Shown here piece after piece: positions 1-6,311 of a DNA stretch of 14,545 nucleotides. The notes below the pieces were generated by a model, which saw only the letters and a list, made by a program, of their open reading frames with translations, ran no database searches and was not told where the DNA came from. Each line of letters begins with the position of its first letter. Position 1 is the stretch's first letter. Source of the DNA: a bacterium. Lineage in GTDB: Bacteria; Babelota; Babeliae; Babelales; RVW-14. The stretch is from the NCBI GenBank assembly GCA_023249955.1, contig JAHFBR010000013.1:1-14545 (forward strand), written 5' to 3'. The translations under genes and the position numbers were made by a program.

Positions 1-943
1 TTTCAAGGCCCATGAGGTGCAGGTACAAATATGCGCCAGCAACAAAAAGAATGATGGCTGTATAGGTTGCTTTTTGGAGCATTGTTTCAATTTTTGATTT
101 GAACAAAAAGGTTGAAAAGAAGCCCATCAGCGAAGCAATCAGGCCGATGCCGCACAACATGATGGGCAGAGCCAAATATGCAATCTGGCCGGGATATTGA
201 ATGACGCCGAGCGCAAGCGCACCCACGACTGAGCCGACATACGATTCAAAAATATCGGCACCCATGCCGGCGGTGTCGCCAACGCAGTCGCCAACGTTGT
301 CGGCGATTACTGCAGGGTTGCGTGGGTCGTCTTCTGGAATACCCATTTCAACCTTGCCAACCAAGTCTGCGCCAACGTCGGCAGCTTTGGTATAAATACC
401 GCCACCAACACGTGCAAACAGTGCTATTGAGCTCGCGCCAAGGGCGTAGCAGGTCATAATTTTTATCAAGTCGTACTGGGTATGGTGAGCAAAAAGAAAG
501 AAGATAATGCCCATGCCCATCAGGCCAAGACTTGCAACGACAAATCCCATAACCGAGCCGCCCATGAGTGCAGTCATAAATGCAGCGCGTTCGCCGCTAT
601 CTTTTGCCGCGATGGTTGTTGCCTCATTTGCTCTGGTGGCAGCCTTCATGCCGATGTAGCCGGCAAGCATTGATGAAAGGGCGCCGCAGGTGTAGGCGAT
701 GGCTGAAACGACGTTAAAGACCATGGTCAGGATAACAAATGCAAGGGCGATAACCAGCGCCAGAATAGAGTACTCTTGACGCAGGAAGGTCATCGCTCCA
801 TCTCGGATCAGTTGTGCTATCTGAGCAGAGCGAAAATCGGGGTTCTTGCGCTGTGTAACGATTCGATACATAACAGCAGTGAACGCCATTCCGAGCGCTG
901 AGACGCCTAAAAAAGCCAGTAAGTAATGAGAAACATCCATCAT
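1..943 (-). CDS. hppA: Membrane-bound ion-translocating pyrophosphatase, N-terminal part
   Basis: This integral membrane enzyme hydrolyses pyrophosphate and uses the energy to pump H+ and/or Na+ across the inner membrane. The 314 residues visible are the N-terminal part of a protein usually about 670-800 aa; the rest lies beyond the left edge. The catalytic signature DVGADLVGKVE (residues 189-199, the D-x7-K-x-E motif) is intact and is followed by EDDPRNPAVIADNVGD and GMGADIFESYVG. Several hydrophobic helices lie on both sides. The start is the first of two ATGs, with AGAGG (951-955) seven bases upstream. One oddity is Cys220 in DNVGDCVGD, where many homologues have Asn. The residue that separates K+-dependent from K+-independent enzymes lies outside the window, and the Glu in DIFESY fits both Na+ and H+ pumps, so ion specificity is open. 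A good promoter lies at 999-1026. Family identification is near certain. Confidence 0.97.
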   Translation of the reverse strand, partial: MMDVSHYLLAFLGVSALGMAFTAVMYRIVTQRKNPDFRSAQIAQLIRDGAMTFLRQEYSILALVIALAFVILTMVFNVVSAIAYTCGALSSMLAGYIGMKAATRANEATTIAAKDSGERAAFMTALMGGSVMGFVVASLGLMGMGIIFFLFAHHTQYDLIKIMTCYALGASSIALFARVGGGIYTKAADVGADLVGKVEMGIPEDDPRNPAVIADNVGDCVGDTAGMGADIFESYVGSVVGALALGVIQYPGQIAYLALPIMLCGIGLIASLMGFFSTFLFKSKIETMLQKATYTAIILFVAGAYLYLHLMGLE

Positions 944-998
944 AAAAACACCTCTTGAGTTGTTGTAATGATCTATACGCGCCAATCGCAAAATAAGA

Positions 999-1026
999 GT
1001 CTAAAAACAGTAAGAGGTTTTGTAAA
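999..1026 (-). promoter_or_regulatory. Putative sigma70-type promoter of hppA
   Basis: Read on the minus strand, TTTACA (1021-1026) is followed after 16 bases by TAGACT (999-1004). These match TTGACA at 5/6 and TATAAT at 4/6. Transcription would begin near 992 and give a leader of about 50 bases before the hppA ATG at 943. This is a pattern match only. Confidence 0.5.
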
Positions 1027-1059
1027 GAGCGATACGTCAGGCTTTTGAAAAAAGAGCAG

Positions 1060-1078
1060 AAAAATAGGCGCTATTTTT
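1060..1078 (-). terminator. Possible terminator behind the ankyrin gene
   Basis: An 8-bp perfect stem (AAAAATAG / CTATTTTT) closes a 3-base loop about 60 bases past the ankyrin stop codon. On the minus strand a T-rich stretch follows. The stem is almost all A-T, so it is weaker than a classical intrinsic terminator. The position between two same-strand genes is right for one. Confidence 0.35.
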
Positions 1079-1134
1079 ACTGGCTGGGCATTAATTGGTG
1101 AGGGTTTTGTGTATGCGTGACAAGGAGTATTTAA

Positions 1135-1743
1135 TTATAGTGAGCTTAGCTCGCGAATAATTTTTGCGTACTCCTGAAAAAGAGGTTTCAGAGTGTTTCT
1201 CCTGCCCAGGGTTCCTGCGCATCGAGAAGGGGTCCATGCCTTTCTGCCCTTGGTTCCGGCGTAGAGCAGTAGTGGATCTTTGAGCAAAAGGTAACGGGTG
1301 CACTTATAAGCACCTCTGAAAGCGGTAATGTGTATTGGCATGTAACCTTTGTCGTTAACAGCCCATAAATCTGCGTGATATTTGCAGAGCAGTTGCATTA
1401 TTTTGTGCGATTGGTCAGGGATCTTGGCACTTCTGTATGCTGCAATATGCAAGGGCGTATTGCCATGATAATCTGTTTCGCAAACTATTGCTTCGCCAAA
1501 AAATTTAACCAATTTGTAAGCAATATACGTTCTGCCAATCCAACATGCAGTGTGGAGTGGATTGCCGCCATATTTTGTTTCACGATAATGCGTGCTTGGA
1601 TTTTTTGGAGATCCCAATAATTGGATGATCTCTTTCCAAGGCTTATTCTGTTCTATTGCTTCATGAAGCGGATTGCAGCTGGCTGAAGAAAAGATGCTGA
1701 ACGCACACAACAAAACCATAACGATGTTGCGAAGATTGCTCAT
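1135..1743 (-). CDS. Exported ankyrin-repeat protein
   Basis: A 202-residue protein with an N-terminal hydrophobic signal sequence (about residues 5-22) followed by about four ankyrin repeats. The repeats begin near residue 24 (NPLHEAI), 60 (GNPLHTACWIG), 94 (GNTPLHIAAYR) and 133 (GYMPIHITAFRGA); a degenerate fifth may begin near 170. Ankyrin repeats bind other proteins and have no enzymatic activity of their own, and host-associated bacteria often use them to bind host targets. Cys23 follows SAS, a weak lipobox, so lipidation is possible but less likely than cleavage by signal peptidase I. The frame stays open to 1896, but that 51-residue extension is the translation of a palindromic repeat, so MSNLRN with its signal peptide is taken as the start. 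The Shine-Dalgarno match is weak. The gene sits between a deubiquitinase gene and hppA on the same strand. The target is unknown. Confidence 0.85.
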   Translation of the reverse strand: MSNLRNIVMVLLCAFSIFSSASCNPLHEAIEQNKPWKEIIQLLGSPKNPSTHYRETKYGGNPLHTACWIGRTYIAYKLVKFFGEAIVCETDYHGNTPLHIAAYRSAKIPDQSHKIMQLLCKYHADLWAVNDKGYMPIHITAFRGAYKCTRYLLLKDPLLLYAGTKGRKAWTPSRCAGTLGRRNTLKPLFQEYAKIIRELSSL

Positions 1744-1799
1744 GACACAGCTTTCTGTAAAAATAATAGCTAAAAATATTGCTTGTTGACCACCATGGA

Positions 1800-1880
1800 C
1801 GTCATTCCCGCGTAGGCGGGAATCCCCAGACGAAACCGGTATTATTTTAGCCTGGATCCCCGATCGAGTCGGGGATGACG
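1800..1880. repeat. dRS3-like compound palindromic repeat
   Basis: Two hairpins lie inside a larger inverted repeat. The first is ATTCCCGC-gtag-GCGGGAAT (1804-1823) and fits the neisserial dRS3 pattern ATTCCC-N8-GGGAAT. The second is ATCCCCGA-tcgag-TCGGGGAT (1856-1876). The outer ends CGTCATTCCC (1800-1809) and GGGGATGACG (1871-1880) pair over 10 positions with one G-T wobble, so the whole can fold as a cloverleaf or cruciform. Similar CGTCATTCCCGC...GGGAATCC elements are dispersed in many unrelated bacterial genomes. Here it fills much of the gap between the deubiquitinase and ankyrin genes. Whether other copies exist in this genome cannot be seen here. Confidence 0.8.
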
Positions 1881-1994
1881 AAAGGCGTCGTAGCAAGCTT
1901 GTGTACTTAACGATTTAAAAAACTCAACAGATACTAGTTTTTGATATAGCACAGGCAAAATGTTTGGGCAATTATATGTTTTGGGGCAACGATC

Positions 1995-3230
1995 TTATGG
2001 TTGGGGATTTAGACGCCGCCATTCTACGATGAGGTCACGATGATTTTCACCAAAAAGCAGAACTGCGTTAACTTCGCTTCTCTCAACAAGCGCTCGTAGG
2101 AGACTCCCCCGTTCAAGCTTCATGGGTAGTTGAGATTCGATTTGTTGAATGCGCTCTGCATTATCCTGTTGTCGGGGCGCTTTGTTTGCAACTTTAACAG
2201 CCGCTTTTTTTCCCGGGGCTTTTTGAACAGGTGCCTTCTCAGCTTCGACCTCCGCAGGTGCTTCGCCTTCAATTTTTTCATAGAAAAAGAGATAGGGGGT
2301 GTAGGGTCGGTTGACTGCGCCCGTGACAGTGCCTTGTGCATCGACCGTGTTAAATAGCCGATTCTGCCCGAGTCCGCGTTCCGCTATGCCTGCCATGTTT
2401 CCTTCCTGTTCAATAACAGTATCATCGCAGGAATACCATTGGTTGCCGCTGCGCACGTATGCGATGTAGTGACCGCCTCGCAACATTCCGGCATGACATG
2501 CGATACCCATCAAGCGATACTGTGCGCCTGCATATGGTAAATTATCCAGAGGAAATCTGATTGCGGTATCAAGCTTTCTGAGATCATGGGTGAATCGGTT
2601 TAAATGCAAGATTAAAATTTGTGGAGAAGGATTCGGAGCCAAAATTGTTTTTATAACTATTTGATTTGCCCGGTTGCACCGTGGGCATCGAGCATCTACA
2701 ATTTGTTCGCCAGTGTGGTAGGCCTGCAAGCGATTTTGTAATGTGTCGGGATTTGCCTGAATGGGAAGCGATAATACGAGATCGTTTTTTACCTCAAAAG
2801 AGATATGGTTGCATGCTTGATAATGGTTTTGTGCTTGTGTGCTTATATTAAGGCTTGTACGTAGATCAAGTGGAAGTTCGTTGAGAAATGCTCCAAGAAG
2901 CTCATATATATCTTGTTGTTCTGCGCCAAAGTCTAAGCGATCTAAAAGATTTGTGACAAATGCCTGTGTGCGATCATTGCGTATAGCATTATACAAACGT
3001 AAAACATTTAAGCCGTAATCACCCTCCTCTGCTGCAATTTCTACATTTGTTGCATTTATATTAAATGTTGGCAAATGCATAAGACACTGCAGTGCCGCAT
3101 TGAAATAACACGAGTTGCCAGGGTTTGCCAGCGGCATTGGTGGCCGTGGTGCCTGTTGCGCGCCAAAAATGTTGCTAACAAGAAAACTGCTGGTCAGCAG
3201 TGCGAGTAAAAACAATCTAAAATTTTTCAT
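1995..3230 (-). CDS. Exported USP-family (peptidase C19) deubiquitinase
   Basis: A 411-residue cysteine protease predicted to cleave ubiquitin or a ubiquitin-like modifier from proteins. Numbered from the chosen start, a signal peptide (about 1-23, cleavage after IFGA) leads into the Cys box LANPGNSCYFNAALQCL, with catalytic Cys41 and Asn39 in the oxyanion position. The QQD box GAEQQDIYELL follows at about 103. One zinc-finger pair CPRC lies at 182-185; the usual partner pair is reduced to CNH at 140-142. The His box GGHYIAYV (His254) and WYSCDDTVI (Asp269/270) complete the triad. The core ends near PYLFFYEK, after which come a Lys/Ala/Pro-rich linker (about 322-356) and a 55-residue tail of unknown role. 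The start at ATG 3230 (MKNFRLF) is preferred: a purine-rich GGGTGAGATGG precedes it, and the longer frame from 3275 would begin inside the promoter. Bacteria have no ubiquitin, so the substrate is presumably in a eukaryotic host. Confidence 0.93.
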   Translation of the reverse strand: MKNFRLFLLALLTSSFLVSNIFGAQQAPRPPMPLANPGNSCYFNAALQCLMHLPTFNINATNVEIAAEEGDYGLNVLRLYNAIRNDRTQAFVTNLLDRLDFGAEQQDIYELLGAFLNELPLDLRTSLNISTQAQNHYQACNHISFEVKNDLVLSLPIQANPDTLQNRLQAYHTGEQIVDARCPRCNRANQIVIKTILAPNPSPQILILHLNRFTHDLRKLDTAIRFPLDNLPYAGAQYRLMGIACHAGMLRGGHYIAYVRSGNQWYSCDDTVIEQEGNMAGIAERGLGQNRLFNTVDAQGTVTGAVNRPYTPYLFFYEKIEGEAPAEVEAEKAPVQKAPGKKAAVKVANKAPRQQDNAERIQQIESQLPMKLERGSLLRALVERSEVNAVLLFGENHRDLIVEWRRLNPQP

Positions 3231-3274
3231 AACCATCTCACCCATTTCAACTACTACCATGATCACTCGCATCA

Positions 3275-3304
3275 ATTATCTCATGGGGTCATGCGCGTAA
3301 TCAA
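3275..3304 (-). promoter_or_regulatory. Putative promoter of the deubiquitinase gene
   Basis: On the minus strand TTGATT (3299-3304) and GATAAT (3275-3280) are separated by 18 bases. They match the sigma70 boxes at 4/6 and 5/6. Transcription would begin near 3268, 38 bases before ATG 3230. This rules out the upstream ATG at 3275 as a start if the promoter is real. Confidence 0.5.
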
Positions 3305-3333
3305 TAAATTGGATTTTTTGGGTGTTGGGGGCC

Positions 3334-3371
3334 TTTGAAGCAATAGTTAAATCATGTTACGCTGCTTCAAA
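3334..3371. promoter_or_regulatory. 9-bp inverted repeat upstream of bioY, possible operator
   Basis: TTTGAAGCA (3334-3342) and its exact complement TGCTTCAAA (3363-3371) are separated by 20 bases and lie 26-63 bases before the bioY start codon. The TTGAAG inside the left arm could double as a -35 box, though no good -10 follows. Arms of this length flanking a promoter are typical of a dimeric repressor site. The sequence differs from the classical BirA operator, so the binding protein is unknown. A hairpin in the leader RNA is the other reading. Confidence 0.4.
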
Positions 3372-3396
3372 AATTATAACCAGAGGGGATGTAACT

Positions 3397-3963
3397 ATGG
3401 ATTTTGCCAAGCGCTATGCTGTTGTCAGTAGCAAAATCAGTGTGTTCTTTGCATCGAAGATTGGCCTGGCGTACGGTTATCTGATGCTGTCCTGGCTTTA
3501 CGCGGCCTGTTCGCAGATTATCATCCCGTTACCATTCAACCTGGTGCCGCTCAGCATTCAGCCGGCGCCGCTTTTTATTGCTGCCTGGCTGCTTGGGCGC
3601 CATGCAGTGTATGCCTACGGCTTCTATCTGACCCAGGGTGCGCTGGGGTTACCATTTTTTGCTGGTCATCAAGGTGGGCTGCTGCGTTTGATGGGGCCAA
3701 CCGGTGGATACCTGCTTGGTTTTGGCGTGGCCATGATGCTGGTTGCCGCAACACGTCATTGGTGTGGACGTTCAGTAATACTGCGTGCAGTACAGCTGGT
3801 GACGGCACACGCAACAGCGTTTGCGTTTGGATTGGCCCAGCTTGCGTGGTTTGTGCCGACTCATAAGCTTTTAGCCGCCGGGCTGTGTCCATTTTTGGTT
3901 GGCGATTTTATTATCAAAATAAGTTTCGGGTTATTAGTTCTGCGCATTTTAAAATCAAAATAA
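3397..3963 (+). CDS. bioY: Biotin transporter BioY
   Basis: This is the substrate-binding membrane subunit of the biotin ECF transporter, which can also work alone or with shared EcfAAT energising subunits. The 188-residue length is typical. Family marks are PLPFNLVPLSIQPAPLF near residue 45, the GALGLPFFAGHQGGLLRLMGPTGGYLLGF block around residues 82-110 (the most conserved part of BioY), and about six hydrophobic helices. The start at ATG 3397 has a strong AGAGGGG Shine-Dalgarno about 8 bases upstream; the frame is open 25 codons further but without such a signal. A P-loop NTPase gene follows after 7 bases and is probably cotranscribed. No ecfA or ecfT gene is in the window. The gene implies that biotin is taken from the surroundings or host. 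An inverted repeat just upstream may regulate it. Confidence 0.93.
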   Translation: MDFAKRYAVVSSKISVFFASKIGLAYGYLMLSWLYAACSQIIIPLPFNLVPLSIQPAPLFIAAWLLGRHAVYAYGFYLTQGALGLPFFAGHQGGLLRLMGPTGGYLLGFGVAMMLVAATRHWCGRSVILRAVQLVTAHATAFAFGLAQLAWFVPTHKLLAAGLCPFLVGDFIIKISFGLLVLRILKSK

Positions 3964-3970
3964 GAACGTT

Positions 3971-4477
3971 ATGCAACGTGTATTAATTATTGGCTGTGGT
4001 GGATCGGGCAAGACGACGCTTGCAAAAAAGCTTGCGGATCGCTACCATCTGCCGCTGTATCATCTGGATCATTACATTTGGGCGCCAGGGTGGATCCAGC
4101 GGCCTTTGGATGATATCGACGACGATATTCGCCAGCTATGTGAACAACCGGCGTGGATTATTGATGGCACCTACACCAAAACATTGGTAGAGCGCATTCG
4201 TTATGCTGATACAATTATCTGGCTGGACTTGCCACGGCGCGTTTGCTTGTGGCGCGTATTTAAGCGTTTTGTGCGCATGCGTTGGTGCGGAGAGCTGGTT
4301 GCTCCGGGATGTCCGTCGACGCTCAATTGGCGATTTTTAAAATACTTGTGGTCTTTTCACAGACGATTCCGTCCGTACATTGGTGCTGTGATTCGCGCGC
4401 TTGTGGGCGATAAAAAGCTGTATGTTGTACGTACGCAGCGAGAGCTCAAGGCTCTCGAGCATCGATTGCTACGCTAG
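3971..4477 (+). CDS. P-loop NTPase, adenylate kinase-like / FlaR-type topology modulation family
   Basis: A 168-residue soluble nucleotide-binding protein. The Walker A motif GCGGSGKT lies at residues 8-15. The family pattern continues with YHLDHYIWAPGW (30-41), WIIDGTYTKT (62-71) and ADTIIWLDLPRRVCLWRVFKR (79-99), an arrangement like that of the small kinases annotated as 'DNA topology modulation protein FlaR' or adenylate kinase-like. The length fits. Its substrate is unknown; a small-molecule or nucleotide kinase role is more likely than the old topology name. It starts 7 bases after the bioY stop with only a weak Shine-Dalgarno (TAAGAAC), so translation may depend on coupling to bioY. Whether it has any link with biotin uptake is open; it does not resemble EcfA ATPases, as it lacks an ABC signature. 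Confidence 0.85.
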   Translation: MQRVLIIGCGGSGKTTLAKKLADRYHLPLYHLDHYIWAPGWIQRPLDDIDDDIRQLCEQPAWIIDGTYTKTLVERIRYADTIIWLDLPRRVCLWRVFKRFVRMRWCGELVAPGCPSTLNWRFLKYLWSFHRRFRPYIGAVIRALVGDKKLYVVRTQRELKALEHRLLR

Positions 4478-4499
4478 CCGGTTGTGTCACACGGCTTTT
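4476..4499 (+). terminator. Possible terminator after the bioY-NTPase pair
   Basis: AGCCG (4476-4480) pairs with CGGCT (4492-4496). TGT/ACA pairing inside, past a two-base bulge, extends the stem, and TTTTA follows at once. It begins within the NTPase stop codon. The T run is short, so termination would be partial at best. Confidence 0.35.
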
Positions 4500-4558
4500 A
4501 GTTGTGCTAAGCTTGCACAAGCACAGCAAAATAATATTCAAATTTTATTGAGAGGCCG

Positions 4559-5836
4559 ATGATGGCAGTGGCTGAAAAAATGTCTCCCCTTCGTGCGATT
4601 CTGATCTGCGTCAATTCTATGATTGGTGCAGGACTTTTTATTAACACCAAGCCATTAACCAATCTGGCAGGATCCTGCGGATTTTTGGGCTATGTCATAG
4701 CGGCAGTTATTCTGGTCCCCCTGATTTTGTGTATTGCCGAGCTGGCGGCGCTGCACCCCGTTGCTGGAGGCTTGTATGTTTACAGTCGTACGCACGTAGG
4801 CTCCTGGGCCGGTTTTTTTAGCAGCTGGGCCTACTTTGTGGGCAAGACGACCTCGGTTGCAATCTTGATGCACAAATTTATTGAGTATTTTTATGTGCGC
4901 GTTAACATTTTGCAATCGGTACCACTGTTTGCGCTCGACTGCCTGATGCTTTTTGTTTTGGTATTCTTAAACAGTGCTGGTATTGCGGTTGGCGGCCGCG
5001 TGCAGTATCTTTTTTCAACACTGAAAGCGATTCCCATCTTCTTTGCATTTGGTTTGGGGTTTGCCTATTTTAATGTATCAAATTTTGGTGATATCTGTGG
5101 CCTGCAGGATATTTTATGCACCGTGCCCATTGCCATATTCCCCCTGCTTGGCTTTGAGGTTATTTGCTCTATTGGCAACATGATCGAAGACTCTGCACGC
5201 AATATTAAACGTGTGATTATCACGTCGTTTGTGGTGGTGGCAATTATCGATGTTACTTTTCAATTAACAACATTTGGTATTTTGGGTTATGAACTTGGCA
5301 ACGCCAATGAGCCAATTCTTGCGTTGGGCATGAAGGCCTTGAGCAGTTATCCCATTCTTGCAAGCACCATTAATGGCGCAGTATTCGCGTCAATCATTGG
5401 TGCCTGTTTTTCAATCATGACCAGTAACTGTTGGAACTTGCACACCATCGCACGCAATGGACATCTGCCTGGCGGTAACTTTTTGATGCGCATCAATCGC
5501 AATAACGTACCATGGGTAAGCTTGAGCATCGAAGCATTGCTTGGTTGCGTTGTGCTATTTATTAGCGTTGATCAAGTGCCCTTGCAAAATATGGCGGTCT
5601 TTGCGCAAATTGTTTCATATTTTATCACCGCACTTGCCGCTTGGTATGCGGTGCAATCCGGAGCGCTCAAAAAGCTATCGTCTCTGATGCCATTTTTTGC
5701 CGTTGGCAGCTGTGCATTTATCATGGGTATTTGTTTGCAGCGGATTATCACGTTTGGCGTCTCGTTGCCTTTTTTACTTTTGTTTATTACCGGCATTGCT
5801 GCTGCGCTGTATAAACGCTTTGTGTGTGCGCATTAA
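4559..5836 (+). CDS. APC-family amino acid permease
   Basis: A 425-residue secondary transporter of the amino acid-polyamine-organocation superfamily in the inner membrane, with about 12 hydrophobic helices. The helix-1 substrate-binding motif is NSMIGAGLFI (residues 19-28), where the unwound GAG loop contacts the amino acid backbone. AELAALHPVAGGLYVYSR follows helix 2, as in basic-amino-acid and cationic exchangers of the family. The length is normal. The exact substrate and the choice between proton symport and exchange cannot be read from sequence. Two ATGs stand in a row: AGAGG (4551-4555) is only 3 bases from the first (4559) but 6 from the second (4562), so the second may be used. The 3' end interlocks with the convergent DUF4870-like gene. 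Uptake of amino acids from a host fits a nutrient-dependent life. Confidence 0.92.
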   Translation: MMAVAEKMSPLRAILICVNSMIGAGLFINTKPLTNLAGSCGFLGYVIAAVILVPLILCIAELAALHPVAGGLYVYSRTHVGSWAGFFSSWAYFVGKTTSVAILMHKFIEYFYVRVNILQSVPLFALDCLMLFVLVFLNSAGIAVGGRVQYLFSTLKAIPIFFAFGLGFAYFNVSNFGDICGLQDILCTVPIAIFPLLGFEVICSIGNMIEDSARNIKRVIITSFVVVAIIDVTFQLTTFGILGYELGNANEPILALGMKALSSYPILASTINGAVFASIIGACFSIMTSNCWNLHTIARNGHLPGGNFLMRINRNNVPWVSLSIEALLGCVVLFISVDQVPLQNMAVFAQIVSYFITALAAWYAVQSGALKKLSSLMPFFAVGSCAFIMGICLQRIITFGVSLPFLLLFITGIAAALYKRFVCAH

Positions 5837-6300
5837 AATGGGTACCAGTAGTGGTAAATTTTTCCGTGTAACGCAGTTGCAACACCGATTAATGATTGCT
5901 GCAAGCTAAAAAGCGAAATGATGAATACCAACGTGCTGCATGCAAAAGAGAGCCATACAAAACACAATAAAAGACCGATCGCAGTTCCGGCAAATGCAAA
6001 GATGTATGCTTTGATCAGCCACAAGTTGAAAGTATAGGCTGACTTGGCATTATTGCGTACAAAAGCAGATTTTTTCTTAAAAAACATAATGCTCAGTGAT
6101 ATAGGAATGCTGCACAGCGTCAAAATGATGGGAGTAATGGGGAGCGATGCAGTTTGCGGCAGCTTGAAGCATGTCATAAGCATTTCCCACGAAAGATTGT
6201 TGTAATTAAAATATAAAAAGTAACTGCCCCAGATGATGGTGATGAGAGGCACATGTGCCAAGCATCCCCATAAGCGTTCTTGTAAGCGAAAAGCGTTCAT
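5833..6300 (-). CDS. DUF4870 (Tic20-like) membrane protein
   Basis: A 155-residue integral membrane protein. It has the layout of the DUF4870/Tic20-like family: ERLWGCLAHVPLI at the N-terminus, a hydrophobic segment, the KKKSAFVRNNAKSAYTFNLW block (residues 75-94; family pattern K-S-x-F-V-x-x-H/N-A-K-x-A-x-x-F), two further hydrophobic segments and the ending GKIYHYWYPF. About four membrane helices are expected. No function is established for the family. The gene follows gpmI after 11 bases; its Shine-Dalgarno AAGGGGGGAT overlaps the gpmI stop, so the two are probably one operon. The stop codon (5833-5835) interlocks with the permease stop (5834-5836) from the other strand. The unusual spacing between the N-terminal motif and the KKKS block makes the family call good but not certain. 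Confidence 0.75.
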   Translation of the reverse strand: MNAFRLQERLWGCLAHVPLITIIWGSYFLYFNYNNLSWEMLMTCFKLPQTASLPITPIILTLCSIPISLSIMFFKKKSAFVRNNAKSAYTFNLWLIKAYIFAFAGTAIGLLLCFVWLSFACSTLVFIISLFSLQQSLIGVATALHGKIYHYWYPF

Positions 6301-6311
6301 AAAATCCCCCC

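Noticed and set aside
482..673. Cys/His-rich plus-strand frame that looks like a metal-binding peptide
   Set aside because: It is antisense to the conserved pyrophosphatase gene; the Cys/His content comes from complementary Ala/Gly/Met codons.
1744..1896. 51-residue N-terminal extension of the ankyrin frame
   Set aside because: It is the translation of the palindromic repeat at 1800-1880; the signal peptide begins at the internal ATG 1743.
3231..3275. Upstream ATG at 3275 for the deubiquitinase
   Set aside because: It overlaps the putative -10 box and puts 15 residues in front of a good signal peptide.
4439..4457. 7-bp hairpin CGAGAGC-tcaag-GCTCTCG near the end of the NTPase gene
   Set aside because: It lies within the coding region and lacks a T run; the candidate just after the stop codon is a better terminator.
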